From an uncultured Ferrimonas sp. (GTDB lineage: Bacteria; Pseudomonadota; Gammaproteobacteria; Enterobacterales; Shewanellaceae): a stretch of 64,000 nt of DNA. The translations under genes and the position numbers were made by a program. Location: assembly GCF_947489035.1 (NCBI RefSeq), contig NZ_CANLCI010000003.1, positions 62,001 to 126,000 of the forward strand. The letters run 5' to 3'. Shown here in pieces: positions 36,088 to 44,277 of this stretch (within the stretch, counting starts at the first letter, position 1; each line of letters begins with the position of its first letter). The notes below the pieces were generated by a model. It had not been told where the DNA came from, made no database searches, and saw nothing but the letters and a program-made list of their open reading frames with translations.

Positions 36088-37440
36088 TCAGAGGATCCGT
36101 TTAAGCAGCAGATCCGCTTTTACCCGCCGGATCCGTTGCAACAATTTCGCCACCTTCGGCGGGTAATTGGTGCTTTTCTCAATTTCGCTAAAGTGAGCAA
36201 CCCGTACGGTGTTGTTCATGATGCAGTCCCGTTCGCTATTGAACTGAGCAGACATCGCCCCTTGGCGATCGTGCATCAACAAGCCATTTTCCAGATCCAG
36301 AGCCCAAGCTCGTGGATTCAGGTTGTTGCCGGTAAGCAGATACATACTGTCGTCAATCTGCATCCCTTTCAGGTGGTAACTGTGATCATCACAGCTCCAT
36401 AACTGCAAATTAAGCTTATTGCCGTCGATGAATTTTTGGTAGCGATGGGCAAAACGTTTCAGGTTTTGCTCATACAGGTAAGGCAAGGCCGACACGGCAG
36501 AAAAGGGCTGATCCGGCGGGGTGAAGAAGTCATTTGCGGTCTTATCCCCCACCACAATCGTCACCTCTACGCCGCGCTTCAACAGCTTTCCAATCGCTGA
36601 AACCAGTGGGGCTGGCAAATTGAAATAAGGCGTACAGATAAAGACTTTGCGCTCGGCACTGCGCAACAGCTTAACGATGGTTTGATTAAGCTGGTTGCTG
36701 TGGCGGCCAAGGCCAAGAAGCGGGTACACCACTACGCCGTCGTCAGTTGGCTGAGTATCCAACTGATAATGTGTGCGTGATAATTTGAATTTCAGTTTAC
36801 GGATATCTCGGCGTAACGCTTTCGCCGTGGGAATTGGGGTATGCAGCAGCGATACCACCGCATCGTGACCAATCAGATCCTCTGCCATAAACTGCACCAT
36901 TGAATTGGCCAGTTCAGGGTTGTGGATCACATGGTAACGATCATAACGATAGCGATCGTTCCAGCCGAGGTAAACATCGTTAATGCTGGCACCGCTATAT
37001 ACCACCGCGTCATCAATCACAAAGCCTTTCAGGTGTAACACCCCAGACCATTCACGGCTTTTTACCGGTACCCCATGAATGCCAATTTCAACTGGGGCAA
37101 ACTTTTCCGCCCAGTCGCGGTAAAACTGATCGTTACCAACCTGAGGGCCTTTACCAATTAAACCACGTTGGGCGCGATGGAAATCCACCAACACCTGCAC
37201 GTCTAACTGTGGCTGACGCTGTTTGGCTTGGTACAACTCGGTCAAGATGGCACGGCCAGCTTCATCGTCTTGCAGATAAAGTGCCGCAATATAGATGCGT
37301 TTAGTGGCAGATTGGATCAGCTCAATAAGGCGTTGGCGATACTCCGCCGTCGCTGTGATCACTTCGATGTTGCCCGCAGGCACGGTTACGCCGCTAATGC
37401 GATCTAACCATTGTTGAATTGATTGGGTTGCCAGTTGCAT
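36088..37440 (-). CDS. pssA: CDP-diacylglycerol-serine O-phosphatidyltransferase (PLD type)
   Basis: 450 residues, as in E. coli PssA (451). Two phospholipase-D HxK motifs: HLKGFVIDDAVVYSGASIND and YHLKGMQIDDSMYLLTGNNL. It makes phosphatidylserine, the precursor of phosphatidylethanolamine, at the inner membrane surface. It has a private terminator. A complex dyad lies 60-110 bp upstream. Confidence 0.95.
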   Translation of the reverse strand: MQLATQSIQQWLDRISGVTVPAGNIEVITATAEYRQRLIELIQSATKRIYIAALYLQDDEAGRAILTELYQAKQRQPQLDVQVLVDFHRAQRGLIGKGPQVGNDQFYRDWAEKFAPVEIGIHGVPVKSREWSGVLHLKGFVIDDAVVYSGASINDVYLGWNDRYRYDRYHVIHNPELANSMVQFMAEDLIGHDAVVSLLHTPIPTAKALRRDIRKLKFKLSRTHYQLDTQPTDDGVVVYPLLGLGRHSNQLNQTIVKLLRSAERKVFICTPYFNLPAPLVSAIGKLLKRGVEVTIVVGDKTANDFFTPPDQPFSAVSALPYLYEQNLKRFAHRYQKFIDGNKLNLQLWSCDDHSYHLKGMQIDDSMYLLTGNNLNPRAWALDLENGLLMHDRQGAMSAQFNSERDCIMNNTVRVAHFSEIEKSTNYPPKVAKLLQRIRRVKADLLLKRIL

Positions 37441-37500
37441 ACGTTTTCTATGATTCCCGTTAACCAGAGGTCGCTGGGATGACTCCGTCCACTACATTAT

Positions 37501-37552
37501 TTGCATCGATTAACTGCATAAAATATCAGCACTGATATTAAGTTAATTGCAA
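37501..37552. repeat. Nested interrupted dyad upstream of pssA
   Basis: AATATCAG-CA-CTGATATT (37522-37539) at the centre, flanked by TTAACT/AGTTAA and again by TTGCA/TGCAA, all inverted about nearly the same axis. No T-tract on the outgoing strand. It may be an operator of pssA or the end of the small gene at 37722. Role unknown. Confidence 0.4.
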
Positions 37553-37721
37553 AATGCTGTTATATAGCGCGCTAGTAAAACAGACGGATGGCGTGGGGGC
37601 AAGCACCAAATTGCCACAGACTGTGGCACGATTAGGCAACTGAGGAGCGCACCAAGCAGAACGTGATTGGCATCACGCCAAATACCACTTGGTGACAACG
37701 TGGCTGAAACAATGAGGAGTT

Positions 37722-37814
37722 TTAGGCAAATTGCACCGCAATAGCAGACAGTACAATAATCGATGTCATAATGGCGACGGTTGCCAGCAGCGCATAACGA
37801 AGATCTTGATTCAT
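37722..37814 (-). CDS. YnhF-like 30-residue membrane protein
   Basis: A tiny gene below the usual size cutoff: ATG 37814 with AGGAG nine bases upstream and stop 37722. The product starts MNQDLRYALLATVAIMTSII and ends in VQFA. One transmembrane helix, a short polar N-terminus. E. coli YnhF (29 residues) begins MSTDLKFSLVTTIIVL, giving the same D-L-[KR]-[FY]-x-L pattern, length and topology. Function of the family is unknown. It is divergent from dacB, 48 bp apart. Confidence 0.65.
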   Translation of the reverse strand: MNQDLRYALLATVAIMTSIIVLSAIAVQFA

Positions 37815-37862
37815 TGAGATTATCTCCTGATGGTTGGCGATCACATTCAGTATGGTTGATTA

Positions 37863-39266
37863 ATGAACGGACACACAACTTTGGTGCACAAGCTAAAACA
37901 CTTTGCGATTGCCGCAACCCTAGCGATTTATAGCACTGGCAGCTGGGGTAACTATGGGGATTTTGCCACCCTGCTCCCCCAAGGCAGCGAAATGGGCTTT
38001 ATTTTACGTGCGGCAGACGGCAGTGTCTTAGCCGAGCACAATGCCGACAAGCTGATGTTGCCAGCTTCGACCTTGAAGTTACTGACGGCCACCGCCGCGT
38101 GGTTGGAACTTGGCCCCGAGTTTCGTTATTACACCCGCTTGTACGTTGGTGAAGTCAGCCACGGCGTTGCCGAAGGGGATTTGGTTATCCAGATGAGTGG
38201 CGATCCCACCTTTACCCGCGCCGATCTATACCGTTTACTGCAACAGGTGAAACAGGTCGGTATTCATACCATTAAAGGCCGGCTGATTTTTGATGACCAA
38301 CTATTTAGCGGTTACGACCGAGCGCGTGGCTGGCCATGGGATGATTTAGGGGTATGTTTTGCCGCGCCAACATCGGCGGTGATGCTCGACAGTAATTGCG
38401 TTCGGGTTGCGCTAGAGCCCCACGCTGAAGCCGTCACCGTTAAGAAAGCCAGTCACATTCCTTTGGTGATCCGCTCTGAGATTCGAAACTTACCAATGGG
38501 GCCGCTGTGCCCACTTGAGCTGTATGTGGAAAAGCAGGTTTATAAGCTCAGTGGTTGTACCGATAAAAAAACCACTCTGGCGTTGGCGCTCGATCAGCCC
38601 AAACACTACGTTAGCGCGGTAATTAAACAGCAACTAGCAGAGCTCAACATCGCCCTGCTGGAGCGCGGTGACCAAGATCAGGTGATCACCAGCCAAGTTG
38701 CGCAGCACCACTCGGTGACATTACCGAAACTGCTCCAGCGGGTACTCAGCCGTTCCGACAACCTCATTAGCGACAGTTTACTGCGTACCATGGGGGCGAA
38801 AACTTACCAGATCGGCAGCTTTCAAGCCGGTATACGAGCCTTAGAAGAAACCTTATCTAAGCAACTGCCATTGGATTTGGGCAGCAGTGATCTTTACGAT
38901 GGTTCCGGTTTATCCCGTTACAACTTGATCAGCCCACGCACCTTATCCGCGCTGCTTAACCTCTGGCAACAAGATGAACGCTTGCAACCGCTAATGGCGA
39001 TGCTGCCTGTTGCAGGCCAAAGTGGCACTTTGCGTTATCGCGCAGGTACGGCGCAGTTAGGTGGCAAACTTCGTGCAAAAACTGGAAGTTTTCAGCAAGT
39101 TGCTAACATTGCCGGCTTTATTGATACCGCAGACAAAGACAACTTGGTGGTGGTGCAATTCATTAACGGCATCAACGGTAACCGTGAACAAACTAAGCAG
39201 CAGATCACCGAGTTTGAGCAGGCTTTGTTTCAGTGTATTCACTTTCGCTGCTTCCAAAATAACTAG
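37863..39266 (+). CDS. dacB: D-alanyl-D-alanine carboxypeptidase/endopeptidase PBP4
   Basis: 467 residues with an N-terminal signal peptide. Penicillin-binding motifs: SxxK in LPASTLKLLTA, SxN in SRSDNLISDSLL and KTG in LRAKTGSFQQVANIAGF. Between SxxK and SxN lies the long insertion typical of class C PBPs. It trims and cleaves peptidoglycan cross-links in the periplasm. Monocistronic. Confidence 0.94.
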   Translation: MNGHTTLVHKLKHFAIAATLAIYSTGSWGNYGDFATLLPQGSEMGFILRAADGSVLAEHNADKLMLPASTLKLLTATAAWLELGPEFRYYTRLYVGEVSHGVAEGDLVIQMSGDPTFTRADLYRLLQQVKQVGIHTIKGRLIFDDQLFSGYDRARGWPWDDLGVCFAAPTSAVMLDSNCVRVALEPHAEAVTVKKASHIPLVIRSEIRNLPMGPLCPLELYVEKQVYKLSGCTDKKTTLALALDQPKHYVSAVIKQQLAELNIALLERGDQDQVITSQVAQHHSVTLPKLLQRVLSRSDNLISDSLLRTMGAKTYQIGSFQAGIRALEETLSKQLPLDLGSSDLYDGSGLSRYNLISPRTLSALLNLWQQDERLQPLMAMLPVAGQSGTLRYRAGTAQLGGKLRAKTGSFQQVANIAGFIDTADKDNLVVVQFINGINGNREQTKQQITEFEQALFQCIHFRCFQNN

Positions 39267-39414
39267 CTAACAAGCCAGCCTTCGCACGGTTCGTCGGGCT
39301 GCCATAGATCAGTTTGCAACATTGTTATTGGTAATTATTCCCCTTGGCCTAGCTCAATATTGACTATAACTAGAGCATTGAAATGGAAGTTTTCTTGGCT
39401 CTGGGGAGTGCGAT

Positions 39415-39735
39415 ATGTCAATGAAAAGCGCGAAAGAGTTTGCGGTTTGGATGATTGACCGCTTCGGTGATCAGCAGCAAGGGGTGTACCTGCAACGAGC
39501 TGATATTAAAGAGCTGTCCGGTCGACAGACGATAAGGCAGGATTTCATTGCAGACATTCATGCCGAACTGACTCGGCACGGCATGGGTTTTGTTACCGAC
39601 TCAATCAAAGAAAATTACTATCTGTTCTATTTGCCGCAACAGTATTGGAAACAGGTTGCTGATCGTTATGCCAGCAAGCCTGCCTCCAACATCCACACAA
39701 TAGAAGCAAGCAAATTAACCCGACGAGGCCGTTAG
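39415..39735 (+). CDS. Hypothetical protein, 106 residues
   Basis: ATG 39415 has GGGGAG six bases upstream. The product opens SMKSAKEFAVWMIDRFGDQQ and ends in a basic tail; it is soluble, with mixed helix and strand and no recognised domain. The middle (IKENYYLFYLPQQYWKQV) is rich in tyrosine. The gene is convergent with the acyl-CoA dehydrogenase gene, overlapping by 4 bp. The ribosome site and codon use support a real gene. Confidence 0.6.
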   Translation: MSMKSAKEFAVWMIDRFGDQQQGVYLQRADIKELSGRQTIRQDFIADIHAELTRHGMGFVTDSIKENYYLFYLPQQYWKQVADRYASKPASNIHTIEASKLTRRGR

Positions 39736-41492
39736 AACAGCTCGTTATCTAATGACATCGTCAGATCCGTTGGTGCCAAAGCGCTCACTAAGTGAGCATC
39801 GAAACGTGGCATCATCCGCCCAAAGTAGAATCCTGCGATTGCGCTCTTACGTTGTTTGAATTGCTCACTTTGCTCCGATTGAGGCAACGCATTCAACATC
39901 TTCAGCCACAGGTAACCGTAAGTGGCGTACCCCATGGCGTGCAGGTAATCCACCGCGGCTGCATTAACCGCATCCGCTTTGTTGTCGCTATTTTTAATCG
40001 TTATCGCCGCATCGATTAAGCGGTTGAAAGCCGCGTCTACCTGTTCAGCCCAGGCTTTATGTTCTGGCGCGACGACAGCGGTAACCTCTAGCGCTTGCGC
40101 TTGTAACGCTTTCAGCGCGGCGGCATCGTTAGGTAACACTTTACGTGCCAACAGATCAAGGGCTTGAATGCCGTTGGTGCCTTCATAGATTTGGGCAATA
40201 CGCACATCCCGAACCAGCTGCTCTACCCCAGTTTCTCGAATGAAGCCGTGGCCACCAAATACTTGCTGGGCATGAACAGTGCTCTCTAAACCAAGATCAG
40301 TGAAAAATGCCTTACACAGTGGCACTAATAAGTTCACCATCTGTTCAGCTTCTTTCTTTCCATCGGTTGCAAACTTAGCTTTATCCAGCGCCATTCCGGT
40401 CATTACCGCCAAGGCACGGCTTGGCTCAGTCATCGCAGCAATGGTGAGCAGCATCCGCCGCACATCACCATGCACCACAATGGGGTCGCTGTTGGCTGTG
40501 GTCGCCTGGCTTGCCCCTTTGCCTTGGTTGCGCTCTTTAGCGTAATTGGCGGCCATCTGATAGCCCATTTCGGCACAACCGATCCCTTGTAAGCTGATCG
40601 ATAGGCGCTCGTAATTCATCATGGTGAACATTGCAACTAAGCCGCGGTTTGCTTTACCCAGCAAGAAGCCCGTTGCCTCTTCATAATGCATCACACAGGT
40701 TGCAGAGGCTTTGATCCCCATTTTGTGTTCAAGGGCACCGACATTAACGCCGTTACGTTCGCCCACACTGCCGTCGTCATTCGGCAAGTGTTTAGGCACA
40801 ATAAACAGTGACAAACCTCGAGAGCCCGCTGGGGCATCGGGTAGGCGGGCTAACACCAAGTGCACCACGTTTTCCGTTAGGTCTTGATCACCACCAGTAA
40901 TGAAAATCTTGGTGCCAGAAATTTTATAGCTGCCATCTTGCTGCGGTTCGGCTTTGGTGCGAACTCCACTAAGATCCGATCCCGACTGCGGCTCGGTCAT
41001 GTCCATTGCACCGGCCCACTCACCGCTGTACAACTTTGGCAAATAGGTTTGTTTTTGCGCGTGGCTGCCGTGACTTAAAATGCACAGTGCCGCCCCAGCG
41101 GTTAACGAAGGGTACAAGCTGAACGAGTTATTGGCGCTATAACACATCTCTTCGAACAGCACCCCCAAACTTTTGGGCATCCCCATACCGCCAAATTCTG
41201 GTGCGCCACCAAACCCAGCCCAACCGGACTCTGCGTAGGTTTGATACGCCTGCTTAAACCCATCTGGGGTGATAACCTGCCCTTGCTCCAGCTGCACTCC
41301 TTGCTCATCGCCTTGGCGATTGATCGGAGCCAGCAATTCCCCGCTGATCTTTGCGCCCTCTTCCAGAATCGCTAATGCGGTATCAGCATCGATGCTCTCG
41401 GCCAGCGCCGGCATCTGCTGCCATTGCTGCGGTGCCTTGAACACATCCATCAGAACAAATTGCATATCTTGCAGGGGCGCTTGGTAGGTCAT
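39732..41492 (-). CDS. Acyl-CoA dehydrogenase with C-terminal extension (DmdC/AcdA type)
   Basis: 586 residues, FAD enzyme that introduces the alpha-beta double bond in acyl-CoA. The N-terminal extension, FAD/substrate segments (DMTEPQSGSDLSGVRTKA, KIFITGGDQD) and the active-site base segment QIYEGTNGIQALDLLARK are present, followed by an extra C-terminal domain typical of the large acyl-CoA dehydrogenases annotated as DmdC-like. Substrate could be fatty acyl-CoA or 3-methylmercaptopropionyl-CoA; context is silent. A PsrA-like box and a strong dyad lie upstream. Confidence 0.88.
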   Translation of the reverse strand: MTYQAPLQDMQFVLMDVFKAPQQWQQMPALAESIDADTALAILEEGAKISGELLAPINRQGDEQGVQLEQGQVITPDGFKQAYQTYAESGWAGFGGAPEFGGMGMPKSLGVLFEEMCYSANNSFSLYPSLTAGAALCILSHGSHAQKQTYLPKLYSGEWAGAMDMTEPQSGSDLSGVRTKAEPQQDGSYKISGTKIFITGGDQDLTENVVHLVLARLPDAPAGSRGLSLFIVPKHLPNDDGSVGERNGVNVGALEHKMGIKASATCVMHYEEATGFLLGKANRGLVAMFTMMNYERLSISLQGIGCAEMGYQMAANYAKERNQGKGASQATTANSDPIVVHGDVRRMLLTIAAMTEPSRALAVMTGMALDKAKFATDGKKEAEQMVNLLVPLCKAFFTDLGLESTVHAQQVFGGHGFIRETGVEQLVRDVRIAQIYEGTNGIQALDLLARKVLPNDAAALKALQAQALEVTAVVAPEHKAWAEQVDAAFNRLIDAAITIKNSDNKADAVNAAAVDYLHAMGYATYGYLWLKMLNALPQSEQSEQFKQRKSAIAGFYFGRMMPRFDAHLVSALAPTDLTMSLDNELF

Positions 41493-41524
41493 AGGATCCC
41501 TTTCTAAATGTAAACGGCCTTTTT

Positions 41525-41537
41525 AAACGATTGTTTG
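41525..41537 (-). promoter_or_regulatory. PsrA-like site upstream of the acyl-CoA dehydrogenase gene
   Basis: AAAC-GATT-GTTTG, 32 bp upstream of the start codon, fits the PsrA pattern AAAC-N(2-4)-GTTT. PsrA represses fatty-acid degradation genes in pseudomonads and Shewanella. A related site precedes fadH. Confidence 0.5.
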
Positions 41538-41554
41538 ATTTTAGACTGACAAGC

Positions 41555-41579
41555 GGTCAAATCAAGCACTGATTTGACC
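41555..41579. promoter_or_regulatory. Perfect 10-5-10 dyad upstream of the acyl-CoA dehydrogenase gene
   Basis: GGTCAAATCA and TGATTTGACC around AGCAC. It lies about 62-87 bp upstream of the start codon and is not followed by T residues, so an operator is more likely than a terminator. Cognate regulator unknown. Confidence 0.5.
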
Positions 41580-41631
41580 CTCAGCCTGACTATTGCATTT
41601 TGATACAGAGTGATAACTCAACGGATGCACA

Positions 41632-41660
41632 CAAAAAAGGAGGGCACTGCCCTCCTTATT
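41632..41660 (-). terminator. Terminator after pyrF
   Basis: On the minus strand AAGGAGGGC, short loop, GCCCTCCTT and T-rich tail. Confidence 0.92.
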
Positions 41661-41662
41661 GA

Positions 41663-42358
41663 TTAAATCGTTGCGTTGATGCTATCGAGCATTGCGATGG
41701 GATCATCACTTTGAGTGATTGGCCTGCCAACGACTAAATAGTCTGAGCCCGCGCTGATCGCTTGTTGAGGGGTCATTACCCGCTGCTGATCACCGTTATC
41801 TGCCCCAGCGGGCCGGATCCCAGGCGTCACCAGTTTGAATTCTTGCCCCAAGGTCTGTTTCAACAAGCTGGCTTCTTTTGCCGAACACACCACCCCATCA
41901 AGCCCACACTGCTGTGCCAATGTGGCCAGCGATAACACGTGATCATTGGCGGATTTATCGATGTTCAGCTCTGCTAGCTCGGGCTCGGTCATGCTGGTTA
42001 ACATGGTAACTCCGATCAACAGCGGAGCCTTGTCACCATACGGCTGCAATGCCTTCGCTGCAGCACGCATCATGTTGCCACCGCCGCTGGCATGAACGTT
42101 TACCATCCAAACTCCCAACTCCGCGGCCGCGGTAACGGCTTTCGCAACGGTGTTGGGAATGTCATGAAATTTTAAATCAAGAAACACATCAAACTTTTTG
42201 GCGATAAGCTGGCGAACTAATTCAGGGCCAAATAAGGTAAACAGTTCTTTGCCGACTTTTAATCGACACTTGCTGGGATCCAGCTGAGCGACCAATGCCA
42301 GCACTTGCTGCTGGTCATCAAAATCTAACGCCACCAAAATTTTTGGATCGTTTGTCAT
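41663..42358 (-). CDS. pyrF: Orotidine 5'-phosphate decarboxylase
   Basis: 231 residues. The catalytic [11 protein letters not shown] (Asp-x-Lys-x-x-Asp) and the phosphate-binding VTPGIRP and YLVVGRPIT segments are present. It makes UMP from OMP. Last gene of the chain lapA-lapB-pyrF on the minus strand; 43 bp separate it from lapB. Confidence 0.96.
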   Translation of the reverse strand: MTNDPKILVALDFDDQQQVLALVAQLDPSKCRLKVGKELFTLFGPELVRQLIAKKFDVFLDLKFHDIPNTVAKAVTAAAELGVWMVNVHASGGGNMMRAAAKALQPYGDKAPLLIGVTMLTSMTEPELAELNIDKSANDHVLSLATLAQQCGLDGVVCSAKEASLLKQTLGQEFKLVTPGIRPAGADNGDQQRVMTPQQAISAGSDYLVVGRPITQSDDPIAMLDSINATI

Positions 42359-42401
42359 TGTTATTCTCCGTAGGGTGATCCCAGTTCTTTATTGACTGGT
42401 T

Positions 42402-43550
42402 TTAATCGCCATCGAGTCCCTGGATCCGCTGAATTTGCCCCCATGATTTACATGATGGGCAGTGCCAGTAAAGGCTATGGCCAGGAAACCCGCATTGTAT
42501 ACAGCGGTATTTAGGCCGCAATCTTATCTGCTTTCCAACTAAGTCGCTCAACAACATCAAACTGTCTCGGCTAGATTCCGATGCCATCGCATCAGCATGC
42601 AGTTGCATCAGCCGATGGAAGCCTTTCATTGTTGGCTGGCGCTTTAAGTGAGCAAGGATCATCTGCTCTGCTTGTTCTGGCGCCATGGTTTCGGCCAACG
42701 CTAAGGTCACGGTTGCCGATGGCTGTTTCTCCAAGACCAACTGCAACAGTTCGGCGTATTCGTCACGGCGCTGCGTCTCGGTAAAAGGTTGCTGTGCTCG
42801 CGGTAGCGTTTCTGCAAACCACTCTGGGGCCAATTGGGCAATGCTACCCAGTGCGGTAATCGCATCATTGAACCGTCGCTGCTCACAGGCCAAATCAAAT
42901 TGAGCTAAGTAAGCACGACCACAACATTCATCTTGCTTAAGTGCTTGCAGCCAAAAGTCTTGTTGCTCTTTTTCTGACTTGGACTCTTGCGCTAATTGGC
43001 AATAGAAATGGGCGACTTGGGGCGCCAACTGCTTACGCCGGGCACGTTTAAAGCGTTTCACCAAATGAATGGCTTTCCACCACTCTTTGGTTGCTTGGTA
43101 CACCGACAGGAGCTGTTTTTCAGCTTCGTCACTGTGATCAGGATCTTTAACCAGCTGCAATAAGATCTCTTCAGCACGGTCAAACAGGCCCGCAGCCAAA
43201 TAATCTTTAGCCAGTTCCATCATCGCCATGTCTTTTTGCGCTAATGACAAACTTGGCCGGGCAATGAGATTTTGGTGAATTCGAATAGAGCGGTCAACTT
43301 CACCGCGTTTGCGGAATAGGTTGCCTAAAGAGAGGTGTGTATCGAAGGTTTCCGAATCGACTTGAAGCAATTCGATGAACCGATCAACCGCTTTGTCCGG
43401 TTGATCAGAAAGCAGAAAGTTAAGCCCCTCGAAATAGTTTTTCGATAGGCTTTCACTGCTGCGCTGCTGATTGATGCGTGTGCTTCTTTTGCCCATGTAC
43501 CAGCCATAGGCTGCTGCTATCGGCAGAAGCAAAAAAAGCAGTTCAAGCAT
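42402..43550 (-). CDS. lapB: LapB (YciM) TPR and rubredoxin-like heat-shock regulator of LPS synthesis
   Basis: 382 residues: a single N-terminal membrane anchor (LELLFLLLPIAAAYGWYMG), tetratricopeptide repeats over about 45-320, and a C-terminal zinc/rubredoxin-type knuckle with two Cys pairs (YRCIQCGFPG, HWC/CPSC near 365-375). LapB helps FtsH degrade LpxC and so balances lipopolysaccharide synthesis. Shares its start with the end of lapA (ATGA-type one-base junction), so the two are coupled. Confidence 0.94.
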   Translation of the reverse strand: MLELLFLLLPIAAAYGWYMGKRSTRINQQRSSESLSKNYFEGLNFLLSDQPDKAVDRFIELLQVDSETFDTHLSLGNLFRKRGEVDRSIRIHQNLIARPSLSLAQKDMAMMELAKDYLAAGLFDRAEEILLQLVKDPDHSDEAEKQLLSVYQATKEWWKAIHLVKRFKRARRKQLAPQVAHFYCQLAQESKSEKEQQDFWLQALKQDECCGRAYLAQFDLACEQRRFNDAITALGSIAQLAPEWFAETLPRAQQPFTETQRRDEYAELLQLVLEKQPSATVTLALAETMAPEQAEQMILAHLKRQPTMKGFHRLMQLHADAMASESSRDSLMLLSDLVGKQIRLRPKYRCIQCGFPGHSLYWHCPSCKSWGQIQRIQGLDGD

Positions 43551-43813
43551 CAGTTTTGGTTAGCTTCCGTATGTTTGTTCAAACGCCCTTTTAAGCCACG
43601 TAACGCAACTTTTTGACGAATGATGATAGCGAATGCCAGCAGCCAGCTAATCACAAAACCGGAGAGGAACACTGCGCCAATAACCCAAGATAAGGCGAAC
43701 TCGCCTTGGGCGATGAAGTAGTTAACCTCAACCAACTGGTTGTTACGAGCACCAAATGCCATGGTGATGATGAACAGTGCAGCGATAACTGCGGTAATTA
43801 AGAATGCTTTCAC
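43550..43813 (-). CDS. lapA: LapA (YciS) small inner-membrane protein
   Basis: 87 residues from GTG 43813, chosen because AAAGG lies seven bases upstream; an ATG start at 43858 would add an unrelated polar stretch. Two membrane helices with the family motif FGARNNQLVEVNYFIAQGEF between them, matching E. coli GAQNDQQVTFNYLLAQGEY. It acts with LapB. Overlaps lapB by one base. Confidence 0.88.
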   Translation of the reverse strand: MKAFLITAVIAALFIITMAFGARNNQLVEVNYFIAQGEFALSWVIGAVFLSGFVISWLLAFAIIIRQKVALRGLKGRLNKHTEANQN

Positions 43814-43885
43814 AACTTTGCCTTTAACCCAGAGTGAAGAACTCGGATTATCCAACAAAAATCAACGCCAAGCTACTAACAGATA

Positions 43886-43917
43886 AGAAAAAACCCCGCT
43901 TTGTGGGCGGGGTTTTA
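43886..43917 (-). terminator. Terminator after ihfB
   Basis: On the minus strand AAAACCCCGC, loop CCACAAA, GCGGGGT and T5. It separates the rpsA-ihfB part from lapAB-pyrF. Confidence 0.92.
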
Positions 43918-43928
43918 GAACAACAAAC

Positions 43929-44210
43929 TTAAGCGTTATTAACGCGCTCGCGCAGTTCTTTGCCGGGTTTGAAGTGTGGAACGTATTTGCCGTTAAGCTC
44001 AACAGATTGACCCGTTTTCGGGTTCCGTCCAACACGAGGTGCTCGATAGTGCAGTGAGAAGCTCCCGAATCCGCGGATTTCGATACGATCCCCGCTCTCC
44101 AAAGAACTCGCCATCTGCTCGATCATCTCTTTGATGGCACCTTCCACATCCTTGCCGGAAAGGTGCGACTGCTTGCTGGCAAGTCGTTCAATAAGTTCGG
44201 ATTTAGTCAT
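43929..44210 (-). CDS. ihfB: Integration host factor subunit beta
   Basis: 93 residues, HU/IHF fold. [17 protein letters not shown] at the start and the minor-groove arm [22 protein letters not shown] with its intercalating proline are as in E. coli IHF-beta. Binds and bends DNA with IhfA. 67 bp downstream of rpsA, in the conserved cmk-rpsA-ihfB order. Confidence 0.97.
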   Translation of the reverse strand: MTKSELIERLASKQSHLSGKDVEGAIKEMIEQMASSLESGDRIEIRGFGSFSLHYRAPRVGRNPKTGQSVELNGKYVPHFKPGKELRERVNNA

Positions 44211-44277
44211 CCTCGCTCTCCTGAATAGCCAAATACAGTCGCCTGTGGGAGGCTAATGCCCCCCACTTTGCAGGCGA

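Noticed and set aside
37543..37917. A 124-codon minus-strand frame between pssA and dacB
   Set aside because: It overlaps the YnhF-like gene and the dacB start in another frame and has no ribosome site.
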